IMG/VR virus record: IMGVR_UViG_3300013117_000252
Span: 1-35,700 of that record
Source: a virus
DNA: 35,700 nucleotides
Direction: 5' to 3' (one strand)
Positions 25,305 through 32,878 of this stretch are shown here, piece by piece. The notes beneath the pieces were generated by a model. It was given only the letters and a program-made list of their open reading frames with translations, was not told the origin of the DNA and did no database searches. Numbering within the stretch: position 1 is the stretch's first letter; every line of letters starts with the position of its first letter. A program made the position numbers and the translations under genes.

Positions 25305-25550
25305 ATGTACGACACACTTCTTAAAATTGAGGAGCTGTTTGAAAAGCATACCGATTATGATCTATCATTTATGGTAATACTTTATCATAAGGAAATAGTT
25401 TTTAGCTACTCAATAACTAAAAACGAGGAAACATTTGTTGACGTAAAGAATAGTTTTGTTACAAACAGAATAGCATCTGCAAACCTTGAAATTAACAGAC
25501 TAAAAGAGCTTTACCAAGAGTATAGAAAAAAGTCAATTGAAACTATATAA
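25305..25550 (+). CDS. Small cassette protein of unknown function
   Basis: The protein has 81 residues from ATG 25305 (AAAGAGG upstream). ATG 25287 is in frame but lies on the attC-like box. It is acidic, with alternating hydrophobic stretches (SFMVILYHKEIVFSYSIT) and a helical C-terminus. Its TAA stop falls inside the TAAC of site D, and site C precedes it, so it has a complete cassette layout. No homologous family is recognised. Confidence 0.65.
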   Translation: MYDTLLKIEELFEKHTDYDLSFMVILYHKEIVFSYSITKNEETFVDVKNSFVTNRIASANLEINRLKELYQEYRKKSIETI

Positions 25551-25602
25551 CGACTCGGTGGTTTGCAGAGGAACAATGACACAACCAACCGAAAGATTAA
25601 AC
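25547..25602 (+). repeat. attC-like site with a damaged right box (site D)
   Basis: ATAACGA, then CGGTGGTTTG, loop, CAACCAACCG fit the left and inner boxes. Where GTTATG is expected the sequence reads GATTAAAC, so the right box appears mutated. The loop (GAGGAACAATGACACAACC) resembles the loop of site H. If real, recombination here is probably impaired and the cassette fixed. Confidence 0.5.
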
Positions 25603-25613
25603 AAGGAGATTAA

Positions 25614-25841
25614 ATGGCAAGACCATTAAAAGACAGAAATTTCTCTAAAAAAGAAAGAGAGAGACTCGATAGACTCAAACGAAAAATAAGAGTAATCGGT
25701 TCTCAGAAAAATGTAGCTAAACTACTCGGTGTTACAGACAGACAAATAGGGCGCTGGGTAAATTGGGGAGTTCCAGTAAAGAAGATTTATCTGGATGCAA
25801 TAGAGAGACTTTACCAAAATGAAATTAGGAGAAAAAAGTAA
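25614..25841 (+). CDS. Small helix-turn-helix DNA-binding protein
   Basis: The protein has 75 residues; AAGGAGATTAA precedes the ATG. Residues about 30-60 (SQKNVAKLLGVTDRQIGRW and onward) form a helix-turn-helix in the Cro/XRE style, flanked by basic residues on both sides (ERERLDRLKRKIR, EIRRKK). It could be the main regulator of this block. The stop overlaps the next ATG by one base. Confidence 0.75.
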   Translation: MARPLKDRNFSKKERERLDRLKRKIRVIGSQKNVAKLLGVTDRQIGRWVNWGVPVKKIYLDAIERLYQNEIRRKK

Positions 25842-26083
25842 TGTCAAAATTAATCGAGCTAACGAACAAAGCTCAAAAACTCGCAAAAGATATGCTTAAA
25901 ATGAGCCATAAAGCTAAATTATGCCCCTGCTATAAAAAGGGGCTGTGTAGTCATGGAGAACACGGGCAATATACAGCAAGAGGGAGAGTTTGTTATTTAA
26001 CCGCTGGAGCTCCTGAGAATGCAAAATTGTGTGTCGATAGATACCCTGATGATTTATTAGAAAATACTCGGGAGGTATCATAA
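25841..26083 (+). CDS. Cys-rich small protein
   Basis: The protein has 80 residues. Cysteines and histidines in CPCYKKGLCSHGEHG, RVCYL and KLCVD suggest a metal-binding knuckle, preceded by a 25-residue helix (NKAQKLAKDMLKMSHKA). It is translation-coupled to both neighbours (TAATG overlaps). No family is recognised. Confidence 0.6.
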   Translation: MSKLIELTNKAQKLAKDMLKMSHKAKLCPCYKKGLCSHGEHGQYTARGRVCYLTAGAPENAKLCVDRYPDDLLENTREVS

Positions 26084-26361
26084 TGAATAACTACAATCAA
26101 ATACTAACAAATCCAATGACATTTGGATTAATCTTTTACGGCATGTTCGTCTTTGTAATAGTTTTCCTCTGCTGGGATTCTTTTAAGAAAAAAGAGGTTG
26201 AAAAAAGTGAATTCTCAGTAAAAAATCCATGTTTTGATAATCATGACTGGGCTTGTATTTATTGCAAACACGAGGAATTGGCAATAAAAAATAAATCCTG
26301 TGAGCGTGGTAAGAGTATGAATTATGATGGATGTGGGGAGGTTGAAAGTGAGACAGATTAA
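26083..26361 (+). CDS. Small membrane-anchored Cys-rich protein
   Basis: The protein has 92 residues. Residues about 10-34 form a membrane helix (TFGLIFYGMFVFVIVFLCW) followed by a charged linker and a Cys-containing tail (CFDNHDWACIYCKHEELA, SCERG, GCGEVE). The tail could bind metal. Its place in an early/middle gene block suggests host interaction, but no function can be assigned. Confidence 0.6.
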   Translation: MNNYNQILTNPMTFGLIFYGMFVFVIVFLCWDSFKKKEVEKSEFSVKNPCFDNHDWACIYCKHEELAIKNKSCERGKSMNYDGCGEVESETD

Positions 26362-26440
26362 ATTATGCTTTGATGGTGAAGACGGGGCTAAGTTGCAGAC
26401 TAATTGTAATCTTTATAAAGAAGGCCCATTAAGCTTTTAA
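26348..26440 (+). CDS. Possible 30-residue ORF
   Basis: A GTG at 26348 follows GGGGAGG by a plausible distance and opens 30 codons ending TAA 26440 (MRQIKLCFDGEDG at the start). It overlaps the end of the previous gene by 14 bases. No domain is visible. It could equally be the 5' part of the untranslated region ahead of the structured element at 26449. Confidence 0.3.
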   Translation: MRQIKLCFDGEDGAKLQTNCNLYKEGPLSF

Positions 26441-26448
26441 CCAACATT

Positions 26449-26602
26449 CTCTCAAAAAATTATATATATTAAAATATCAGTCGGTGGTTCTTCTGGTATT
26501 ATTTGACACAGCACAGAAATTAACAGGCTTTTAAATAAGCGATGAAATGCAGTTGTGCTCTGCATGGGACTAAACCACCCTTTATCATCGTTTTTTTGAG
26601 AG
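26449..26602 (+). ncRNA. Candidate structured RNA with nested and crossing stems
   Basis: CTCTCAAAAAA (26449-26459) pairs perfectly with TTTTTTGAGAG (26592-26602), enclosing GGTGGTT (26483-26489) with AACCACC (26573-26579). Inside is a hairpin ATGCAG-TTGTGCT-CTGCAT (26547-26565). Its loop TGTGCT is complementary to AGCACA (26510-26515), which would make a pseudoknot. CGATGA (26540-26545) also complements TCATCG (26585-26590), an alternative pairing. CC and six T residues follow the closing stem. The gene-free gap is 186 bases. It could be a small RNA, a leader switch or a packaging/replication element. Confidence 0.5.
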
Positions 26603-26626
26603 CCTTTTTTGTTTTAAGGAGTTTTT

Positions 26627-26815
26627 ATGAAGAAGAAGGATAAGAGGATGTGTAATCGTTGCTGTTATCACACTTCTGTACAATGTGGTTCAGGCGGTGC
26701 AAAGTGGTGGGCTTCTGGAATGACTGCAGATCATTGTTCTCATCCCAACCTTAAAGAAGATGAATTTATCCAGAGAATGGATAAATGCCCAGCTGATAGG
26801 TCAATGGAGGATTAA
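26627..26815 (+). CDS. Cys-rich small protein
   Basis: The protein has 62 residues; TAAGGAG precedes the ATG. CNRCCYHTSVQCGSGG, HCSHPN and DKCPAD supply six Cys and several His, so a zinc-binding fold is likely. It follows the structured RNA element and is coupled to the replication gene by a TAATG overlap. No family is recognised. Confidence 0.6.
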   Translation: MKKKDKRMCNRCCYHTSVQCGSGGAKWWASGMTADHCSHPNLKEDEFIQRMDKCPADRSMED

Positions 26816-27648
26816 TGGCACAAAGAAGAATGTTTTCACTTAAAATAATAGATACTGATCTATTTCTTGATATGTCTCCAACTGCTCAAAATCTCTATTT
26901 CCATTTGTCAATGAGAGCCGATGATGATGGTTTTATCTCTAATCCTAATAAGATAATGAGAGTCGTAAGTTGTTCAAAAGATGATATGAGAGTTCTTGAG
27001 GCAAAACAATTTGTTATTCCTTTTGAATCTGGAATCTGTGTAATTAAGCATTGGAAAATACATAATTACATACAAAAAGATCGATATGAAAAAACAATCT
27101 ACATTGAAGAATTTAGAAAGTTGCAAGAGGTTGATAAACAGTACCTTGTGAACATGGATACAAAATGTATACAAAATGGAGACACAGGTAAGGTTAGAGA
27201 TAGGTTAGAGATAGAGTTAGGTGAGAGTAAGGAGAGAGAAGAAATAAACAAAGAAAACTACTCTCTCAAAACTGAAGAGGAAATACTTGGTTTAGCAAAA
27301 CAAGAAGAGCTATCTCTTGTTCCACCTGTCGAAAGTCAAGAATCAGAAATTATTGATTATTGGGAAAAGACAACAAAACAAAATGTAAGGCCTAACCCGG
27401 TTCTTACCCGGGGTATCTGTAAAAAAATAAAAGAGTATGGTTTTACTCATGTTAAATCAACCATAAAATTTTATCAACAAATTCAAGAAAATCCTAAAAC
27501 GTGGAAAGGCTGGAAAAGAGGTTATTCAATATTTGATTTCTTTAATAAATCCTTCGATGAATACGCGAATAATCTCCACAATGAAAACAAATTTTTCTCT
27601 TTTGAGAAAGAATCTAAACCTAATCGAAGAAAGGTTAAGCTCACATGA
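26815..27648 (+). CDS. Phage replisome organizer (DnaD-like replication initiator)
   Basis: The protein has 277 residues. Residues 1-105 carry the N-terminal winged-helix pattern of phage replisome organizers (MFSLKIIDTDLFLDMSPTAQ, then ADDDGFISNPNKIMR, then IKHWKIHNYIQKDRYE). The C-terminal half contains a helical region (IKEYGFTHVKSTIKFYQQI) resembling DnaD-type domains. Such proteins bind the phage origin and load the host helicase. The closest relatives I know are from Bacillota phages. The origin may lie in or near this gene, but no iterons are evident. Confidence 0.8.
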   Translation: MAQRRMFSLKIIDTDLFLDMSPTAQNLYFHLSMRADDDGFISNPNKIMRVVSCSKDDMRVLEAKQFVIPFESGICVIKHWKIHNYIQKDRYEKTIYIEEFRKLQEVDKQYLVNMDTKCIQNGDTGKVRDRLEIELGESKEREEINKENYSLKTEEEILGLAKQEELSLVPPVESQESEIIDYWEKTTKQNVRPNPVLTRGICKKIKEYGFTHVKSTIKFYQQIQENPKTWKGWKRGYSIFDFFNKSFDEYANNLHNENKFFSFEKESKPNRRKVKLT

Positions 27649-28268
27649 CAGAAGAAGAAACATTAGATAACATACAGCACCTAGCCGATTTAAATAACTG
27701 GTTTGATCCATCTTTTCCAAAGATCTATATCCAAATAACAACTAATCTGTTTAATTCTGCTCTTGAATTTGAGGAAGATAGAAAAGCTGTTTGGCTGGAG
27801 ATCCTTAAACACTGGAGAGACAATAAAACACCTAATCATTTTTATTATCAGGATATGATCAATAGAAAATTAAGAGAAAATGCTACGAATCAGAGATTGA
27901 AAGGCGTGTATAAACCATTTACTAGAAAACCTCTAACCAAAGAAGAGAAAGTTGAATCTCAGAAAGCAGCAAAAGAAGCCTATCAAAAAGTATGTAGTTT
28001 GGGTGGATATAGTAAAAGCAGTAATTCAAATGAGAATAGATCTTCTCTGAGAAAGTCAAAGGTCATTCAAAATGTTAAGTTGGGACTAGTTGAGGTAATA
28101 GACTCCTCTATGATGCAACAACGGCTCGAAAATGGGCCTCTATGGATGTCTAAGGAAGAAGCTATTTCTAGAAATTTAATGTTTAAGGATCATCGTGAAT
28201 CTGTTGTTGATGAGATGAGTGGTCTTGGCAGGGTTGGAACTAGTGAATTGGTTGAGGAGTTGAGATGA
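27645..28268 (+). CDS. Uncharacterised replication-block protein
   Basis: The protein has 207 residues, starting four bases inside the replisome-organizer gene. The N-terminal 90 residues are folded and helical (AVWLEILKHWRDNKTPNHFY); the central part is basic and Ser/Asn-rich, which suggests a flexible linker. Its position directly after the initiator suggests a helicase-loader-type partner, but no AAA+ motif is present, so this is a guess by context. Confidence 0.5.
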   Translation: MTEEETLDNIQHLADLNNWFDPSFPKIYIQITTNLFNSALEFEEDRKAVWLEILKHWRDNKTPNHFYYQDMINRKLRENATNQRLKGVYKPFTRKPLTKEEKVESQKAAKEAYQKVCSLGGYSKSSNSNENRSSLRKSKVIQNVKLGLVEVIDSSMMQQRLENGPLWMSKEEAISRNLMFKDHRESVVDEMSGLGRVGTSELVEELR

Positions 28269-28957
28269 AAATTCTAGTTGCCTGTGAAGAGTCTCAAGCC
28301 GTAACTATTGAACTTAGGAAGCTAGGGCATGAAGCTTTTTCTTGTGATATAGAACCGTGTTCGGGGGGGCATCCTGAATGGCATATAAAGAGAAATGTAT
28401 TAGAAGTTTTAAAGCCTAGTTATGATGGGATGTTTTCTGAAAATTCTATTAATTTTTGGACCGAGGCAGGGGAGTTTGTAGAAATGAAAGGAGGTTGGGA
28501 TATGATGATTGCACACCCTCCATGTACAAGGCTAACTAATGCCGGAGTAAGATGGCTTAAAGATCCTCCTAAAAGCAAAACTCTTGTTGAAATATGGAGA
28601 GAATTTTTTGATGGTGTTGAGTTTTATAAAGCCATTAGGAGTGCACCAATAAAATTAAAAGCAATAGAGAACCCAATTATGCACAAATATGCAAAGGAGG
28701 CTATCGGAAATATTAAGAGAAATATTGTGCAGCCGTGGTGGTTTGGAGATAAGGCTTTTAAAGCTACTGGTTGGGAGCTATACGGATTAGAACCATTAGT
28801 TCCAACTAATAAATTAGTTCCTCCAAAGAGTGGAACTGAAGAATATAAAGAATGGTCTTTTATTCATAGAATGCCACCAGGCCAGGAAAGGTCTAAATTG
28901 AGAAGTAAAACTTTTCCAGGAATGGCTAAGGCTATGGCTGAACAATGGACAAAATAA
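28265..28957 (+). CDS. Cytosine-DNA-methyltransferase-like protein
   Basis: The protein has 230 residues. It begins MKILVACEESQAVTIELRK, then AFSCDIEPCSGGHPEWH, the start of a phage methyltransferase-like family. IAHPPCT near residues 83-89 matches the catalytic Pro-Cys motif and AIENP near 134-138 resembles the ENV motif. The protein is shorter than classical C5 methyltransferases and has no clear target-recognition domain. It may modify phage DNA to avoid restriction. It is coupled on both sides. Confidence 0.7.
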   Translation: MKILVACEESQAVTIELRKLGHEAFSCDIEPCSGGHPEWHIKRNVLEVLKPSYDGMFSENSINFWTEAGEFVEMKGGWDMMIAHPPCTRLTNAGVRWLKDPPKSKTLVEIWREFFDGVEFYKAIRSAPIKLKAIENPIMHKYAKEAIGNIKRNIVQPWWFGDKAFKATGWELYGLEPLVPTNKLVPPKSGTEEYKEWSFIHRMPPGQERSKLRSKTFPGMAKAMAEQWTK

Positions 28958-29046
28958 TGCCAATCATAATCCTAATAATATCACTAATGCTCTTCACAAA
29001 ATTTAGAATTAGCCTGATTTTGGAAGAGAGGAAAGAGGAAGAATGA
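28957..29046 (+). CDS. Tiny membrane peptide
   Basis: The ORF has 29 residues. ATG 28957 overlaps the previous stop (TAATG) and its TGA overlaps the next ATG (ATGA), so it is translationally coupled at both ends. The sequence is a single hydrophobic segment (MPIIILIISLMLFTKF) followed by LILEERKEEE. The overlaps are the main argument that it is translated. Confidence 0.5.
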   Translation: MPIIILIISLMLFTKFRISLILEERKEEE

Positions 29047-29309
29047 AAATACTGCACCTCGTTCTTACTTATCAATGGTATGACGAATCTACAATAGGAA
29101 ATAAGACAACTGAATTTAGAGCTATATCAGATAGGTGGAAGAGAATTATATGGGATAAGAGAGATGAGTATACTCATGTAAGATTTGCAAGAGGATACAC
29201 TTCTACAACGACAACATTTAAGATTGAAAATATTGATATTGGCGGTTGCTATATTGATGGTTGGGATGATCAGTATTATAGGATTCACTTTAAGAAAGAG
29301 GAAAAATGA
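29043..29309 (+). CDS. ASCH-domain-like protein
   Basis: The protein has 88 residues; GGAAGA precedes the ATG. It follows the ASCH layout: MKILHLVLTYQWYDES, then GNKTTEFRAIS, then VRFARGYTS and a C-terminal YYRIHF strand. ASCH domains bind RNA or modified nucleotides, and many phages carry one. The precise ligand is unknown. Start and stop overlap both neighbours by four bases. Confidence 0.65.
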   Translation: MKILHLVLTYQWYDESTIGNKTTEFRAISDRWKRIIWDKRDEYTHVRFARGYTSTTTTFKIENIDIGGCYIDGWDDQYYRIHFKKEEK

Positions 29310-29671
29310 GTAAAAGATTCGGAAGAAATCAAAAGAGAAAATTGAAGGCTGAAATTGCAGAGCTTAAAGATGAGATTGAAGACCTTAGAGAGCTAAAAGA
29401 CATAGAAGTAAAAAGTGTGAATGATAGGCTTAAAGGTGTTATTCATGATATTATTGGAGAATGTCCTATTACTGTTGATTTTGGTAAGGATAATTATATC
29501 GTAGATGGTAATGTAGGATTTGAGATAAATGTGAATTTAAGGCCTTTTAGGTTGCAAAGACACTACAATAAATGGAAAAGATATCCGTTTGGGCTTAAAA
29601 ACGAAATAATTAAAACAATAACAGACACTCTTGAACTAGAACTTGACAGAAATTTGGAACCTTTTAGATGA
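29306..29671 (+). CDS. Small basic coiled-coil protein
   Basis: The protein has 121 residues. Residues 5-45 form a charged helix, a likely coiled coil (KLKAEIAELKDEIEDLRELK); the remainder has basic stretches (RPFRLQRHYNKWKRYPF). No domain is recognised. It is part of the coupled run 28265-30032. Confidence 0.55.
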   Translation: MSKRFGRNQKRKLKAEIAELKDEIEDLRELKDIEVKSVNDRLKGVIHDIIGECPITVDFGKDNYIVDGNVGFEINVNLRPFRLQRHYNKWKRYPFGLKNEIIKTITDTLELELDRNLEPFR

Positions 29672-29790
29672 TAAATAAAATAATAAATTTCCTAAAAACA
29701 ATCTTAAAAGACAATGTTTCTTCTTGTCCGAGGTGTGGTTGTTATACGTCTAATGATAGTCATTGTGGAGAATGTGGGGTTTTGAGGTGA
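29668..29790 (+). CDS. 40-residue zinc-ribbon protein
   Basis: ATG 29668 overlaps the preceding stop (ATGA). A hydrophobic, basic N-terminus (MINKIINFLKTILK) is followed by CPRCGC, HCGECG: two Cys-x-x-Cys knuckles as in a minimal zinc ribbon. The stop overlaps the next GTG. It is short, but conserved features and double coupling support translation. Confidence 0.65.
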   Translation: MINKIINFLKTILKDNVSSCPRCGCYTSNDSHCGECGVLR

Positions 29791-30032
29791 AATGGTCAGA
29801 AATAGAATTCATTGAAAAAGAAAAAGCTAAAAAATTTACCGCAAAAGTAATAAAAATTCTAATTGAGAAAGGGTGTTGTATTCTGAAGATTAAGATGTTT
29901 TGCAGTCCGGGCAGTATGTATTATTCTGTTTGGGTTTATAGGTACTACGAAAAATTCACACCTCTAGAATATGCTCATACAATATTAACAAGAGGATTCA
30001 GGCGTTTTCTTACTGCTCCACAAATTAATTAA
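29787..30032 (+). CDS. Small protein of unknown function
   Basis: The protein has 81 residues from GTG 29787 (GGGG 8 bases upstream), overlapping the previous TGA. The upstream extension of the same frame is a shadow of the zinc-ribbon gene. It contains two neighbouring Cys (KGCCILK), an aromatic-rich stretch (YYSVWVYRYYEKF) and a basic C-terminus. It is last in the block; the third promoter-like element follows after six bases. Confidence 0.55.
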   Translation: MKWSEIEFIEKEKAKKFTAKVIKILIEKGCCILKIKMFCSPGSMYYSVWVYRYYEKFTPLEYAHTILTRGFRRFLTAPQIN

Positions 30033-30038
30033 ATAAAA

Positions 30039-30079
30039 TCGTGCAAAACTAATAAACTTAAAGTATATTGAATTCGTAC
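30039..30079 (+). promoter_or_regulatory. Conserved promoter-like element, copy 3
   Basis: TCGTGC, 8 variable bases, TAAACTTAAAGTATATTGA and ATTCGTAC match copy 1 at 818 in every position except within the spacer. It begins six bases after a stop codon and 26 bases before the start of the recombination module. It probably drives that module. Confidence 0.72.
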
Positions 30080-30104
30080 ATTAATTTTTAACGAAGGAAT
30101 GAAT

Positions 30105-32078
30105 ATGTATTTATCAGGAATGGAGCTTAAAAACTTCAAGTGTTTTCCCCATTTAGTTGTCGAGTTTGGCAAAAAAACCAAAGTCACAGGAGACAACGAA
30201 AAGGGAAAGAGTACTCTTTTAGAAGGTTTTACTTGGCTCTTTTTTAGTCGTTGTGGGAATAGTTCAAAAATTGAATATCCTAAGCCTATTGTTGACGGGA
30301 AACTCCAAAGAAAAACAGACATCTTTGCAAGTGCTGTTGTTGATGGTGTTTCTTTTTCTCGTACTGTAAAAGAGAATTGGAATACTGTAAAAGGTAGGTC
30401 TCAAGAAGAATTTAAGGGGCATAGCTCTACTTATGAGATTGATGGTCTTCCGGTTTCTCAAAAAGAGTTTACTAGAAGAGTTAATGGAATGTTTGGAGAT
30501 ATAGAATTATTTAAAATTCTCTCTAAGGTTGACGCTTTTATTAATCTTGATTGGAAAAAGAGAAGAGCTTTCTTGATGGAGAATGAGGGCGACCAATTAA
30601 AAGAGAAATCTGAAGAGATAGCCAAGGTTAAAAGTAGAATGTCTCTTCTTAAAAAGAGTTCTCAGGAATATGGGCCAAGAATTGATGAATTAAATAATTC
30701 AATTGAAAAGGTGGAGTTTGATTCTAAAGAATTAGCTAGCTATAAAATTAAATTGCAAAATTCTCAAAATGAAAAAGCTGCTATTGAGAATGGTGGTGAA
30801 TTCTCAGTAATTAAAGATAGTATTTCCAATAAACAAATTGAGAAAAATGATATTAATAATCAGATTGGTATTGATAACCAAGCTCAATTAAATATTTATA
30901 ATTCTGAATCTATTGAGCTTAGCAATAAATTAATTAATCTTCAGCAAGAGGCTCAAGACAACAAAGATCTTGAGAGTTCTGAAAAGAATAAAGGAAGACA
31001 AGAAGCTCTTCGATTAAAAGATAGAATTCAAACTAACATTAACAATGAAAAGAGAAATCTTGGAGTTGCAAGGTCAGAGCTCAATGATCATCTTGAATTG
31101 AGATCAAATTTGCGTAGGCTTTGGGATCAAGAGAAAGCTTCTGAGTACAATGGTGAGACATCTTGCCCAACTTGTAAAAGAGAGCTTCCTGCTGAAAAGG
31201 TAGAAGCTGCAAAGGCCTCGTTTAATCTTAATAGGTCTACCGAGCTGGAGAATATTACTTCAAGGGGCATAGCTCTTACTGCAAAAATAATAGCTTCTGA
31301 AGACTTAATTTCAGCAATTGGATTAGGAATAGCTACTCTTGAGTCAGAGCTTGAATCAGTTGTTATTCCTGAATTAATAACTCTTGAAAATACTCCAGAA
31401 AGTGAAGAAATAAAGGATTTGAAAAATAAGATCAAAAATCCTCCCGCTTTCACTCCAGTTGTCAATCCAGAGCGACAAGAAAGAGTTAATGTACTAACTA
31501 AAGAGATTGAAGAATTGCAAACACAGCTAGATAACAAACACAGTGCTTACTCTTCTAAAATAGAAAAGATAGATGAAGATATTCAGTGTTTTGAAGAGGC
31601 TATAGAGTCACTGGTTGAGCTCCAAGAAAAGCAGAGGCAAAATGATACTACAACCTCAAGAATTTCTGAACTTCACGAAGAACAACTGCAAAACGGGCAG
31701 AATATCGCTGATTGTGAAAATGATCTCTTCAGACTGGAAGATGAAATCAAAGGTATTATTGAAAAGACAGAATCATCTTTAAATAGCAGGTTCTCTTTTA
31801 CTAATTGGAAATTGTTTGAAACTCAGGTTAATGGAGGTATTGCTCCTTGTTGTATTCCTGTTGTTGATGGTATCGAATATGAAAAACTTAACACTGCTAT
31901 GAAAATGAATTGTGGCATTGATATAATAAACACTATCTCAAGAGAAAAAGGTGTTAATTTTCCTCTGTTTATTGATAATGCTGAATGCAACACTAATATA
32001 GAGAGTACTGATTCGCAAACTATAAAATTGTATGTGGTTGAAGGTGCTGAACTTGAAACTGAAATAGTAGAGGCTTAG
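30105..32078 (+). CDS. SbcC/Rad50-like ATPase
   Basis: The protein has 657 residues from ATG 30105 (GAAGGA 6 bases upstream; ATG 30099 is too close). Walker A GDNEKGKST is at residues 29-37. Long charged coiled coils flank a zinc-hook motif CPTC at about 354-357. A Walker B-like FPLFIDNAE is near the C-terminus. These are hallmarks of SMC/Rad50-family ATPases that work with a nuclease on DNA ends. No Mre11/SbcD gene is present; the nuclease partner may be the metallo-beta-lactamase-fold protein encoded two genes downstream. Confidence 0.85.
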   Translation: MYLSGMELKNFKCFPHLVVEFGKKTKVTGDNEKGKSTLLEGFTWLFFSRCGNSSKIEYPKPIVDGKLQRKTDIFASAVVDGVSFSRTVKENWNTVKGRSQEEFKGHSSTYEIDGLPVSQKEFTRRVNGMFGDIELFKILSKVDAFINLDWKKRRAFLMENEGDQLKEKSEEIAKVKSRMSLLKKSSQEYGPRIDELNNSIEKVEFDSKELASYKIKLQNSQNEKAAIENGGEFSVIKDSISNKQIEKNDINNQIGIDNQAQLNIYNSESIELSNKLINLQQEAQDNKDLESSEKNKGRQEALRLKDRIQTNINNEKRNLGVARSELNDHLELRSNLRRLWDQEKASEYNGETSCPTCKRELPAEKVEAAKASFNLNRSTELENITSRGIALTAKIIASEDLISAIGLGIATLESELESVVIPELITLENTPESEEIKDLKNKIKNPPAFTPVVNPERQERVNVLTKEIEELQTQLDNKHSAYSSKIEKIDEDIQCFEEAIESLVELQEKQRQNDTTTSRISELHEEQLQNGQNIADCENDLFRLEDEIKGIIEKTESSLNSRFSFTNWKLFETQVNGGIAPCCIPVVDGIEYEKLNTAMKMNCGIDIINTISREKGVNFPLFIDNAECNTNIESTDSQTIKLYVVEGAELETEIVEA

Positions 32079-32080
32079 GC

Positions 32081-32878
32081 ATGACACATAATAATCAAGG
32101 CAATTTACCTGCAATTAAGGCAATTTCTCAGAGTCCGGCTATGATAAAGAGGCTCAATGATTTAAGTGTTGACTCTGCTTCTTTTATGGCTTCTGTATTG
32201 AGTATTTGCACTGACAACAAACAGCTTGTTAATTGTGATGCAAATAGTATTTGGGCTGCAGCGATTAAAGCAGCTGTTTTAAACCTCCCTATTGACAAAG
32301 AGCTTGGTTGTGCCTATCTGGTTCCGTACAAGGGTCAAGCTCAATTTCAATTAGGATGGAGAGGTTTTGTTCAGCTTGCTCTTAGGTCAAAAGAGTATAA
32401 AAGCATAAGAGCAACACCTGTTTACACCGATGAAATAGATTCATACAATCCGGTTTCAGGGGAATTCACTTTCGTAAAGGGGTTTAAATCTACATCTGAA
32501 AGATTTACAGGTGGTCAACCATTCGGGTATTATGCAAAAATCACTCTAATATCAGGATATGAAGCAACCGGATTTATGACATATGACCAGGTGGAGAACC
32601 ACGCAAAAAAATATTCTCAGGCCTATAAATATGATTTAAGTAAGAGGTATAAATCTTCCCCTTGGTCGACAGGTCGTGATGCTATGGGTAATAAAACTGT
32701 GCTAAAAATGCTATTAAAAAATTATGGCCCACTCTCAATAGAAATGCAAAAAGCCCTTGTTTCTGACAATGAAGATGAGGTGTTACCAGAAATAGAAGAT
32801 ATACCGGAAGCAAAAGTAGAAGTTCCAAAAACTCAAGAAGTTAAACAGCCTATAGAAGATGAAGAAAGGGGCTTTTAA
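32081..32878 (+). CDS. recT: RecT-family single-strand annealing protein
   Basis: The protein has 265 residues. Residues about 55-110 carry the RecT core (WAAAIKAAVLNLPIDKELGC, then YLVPYKGQAQFQLGWRGF). The C-terminus is acidic and flexible, where such proteins often contact an SSB. It anneals complementary strands during phage recombination and genome circularisation. It follows the ATPase gene by two bases and overlaps the nuclease gene by one. Confidence 0.92.
   Translation: MTHNNQGNLPAIKAISQSPAMIKRLNDLSVDSASFMASVLSICTDNKQLVNCDANSIWAAAIKAAVLNLPIDKELGCAYLVPYKGQAQFQLGWRGFVQLALRSKEYKSIRATPVYTDEIDSYNPVSGEFTFVKGFKSTSERFTGGQPFGYYAKITLISGYEATGFMTYDQVENHAKKYSQAYKYDLSKRYKSSPWSTGRDAMGNKTVLKMLLKNYGPLSIEMQKALVSDNEDEVLPEIEDIPEAKVEVPKTQEVKQPIEDEERGF

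Noticed and set aside
26441-26626. Structured gap read as an attC site because of GGTGGTT and AACCACC
   Set aside because: No TAAC/GTTA outer boxes flank these arms, the arms are far apart (90 bases), and other nested stems dominate. A structured RNA is the better reading.
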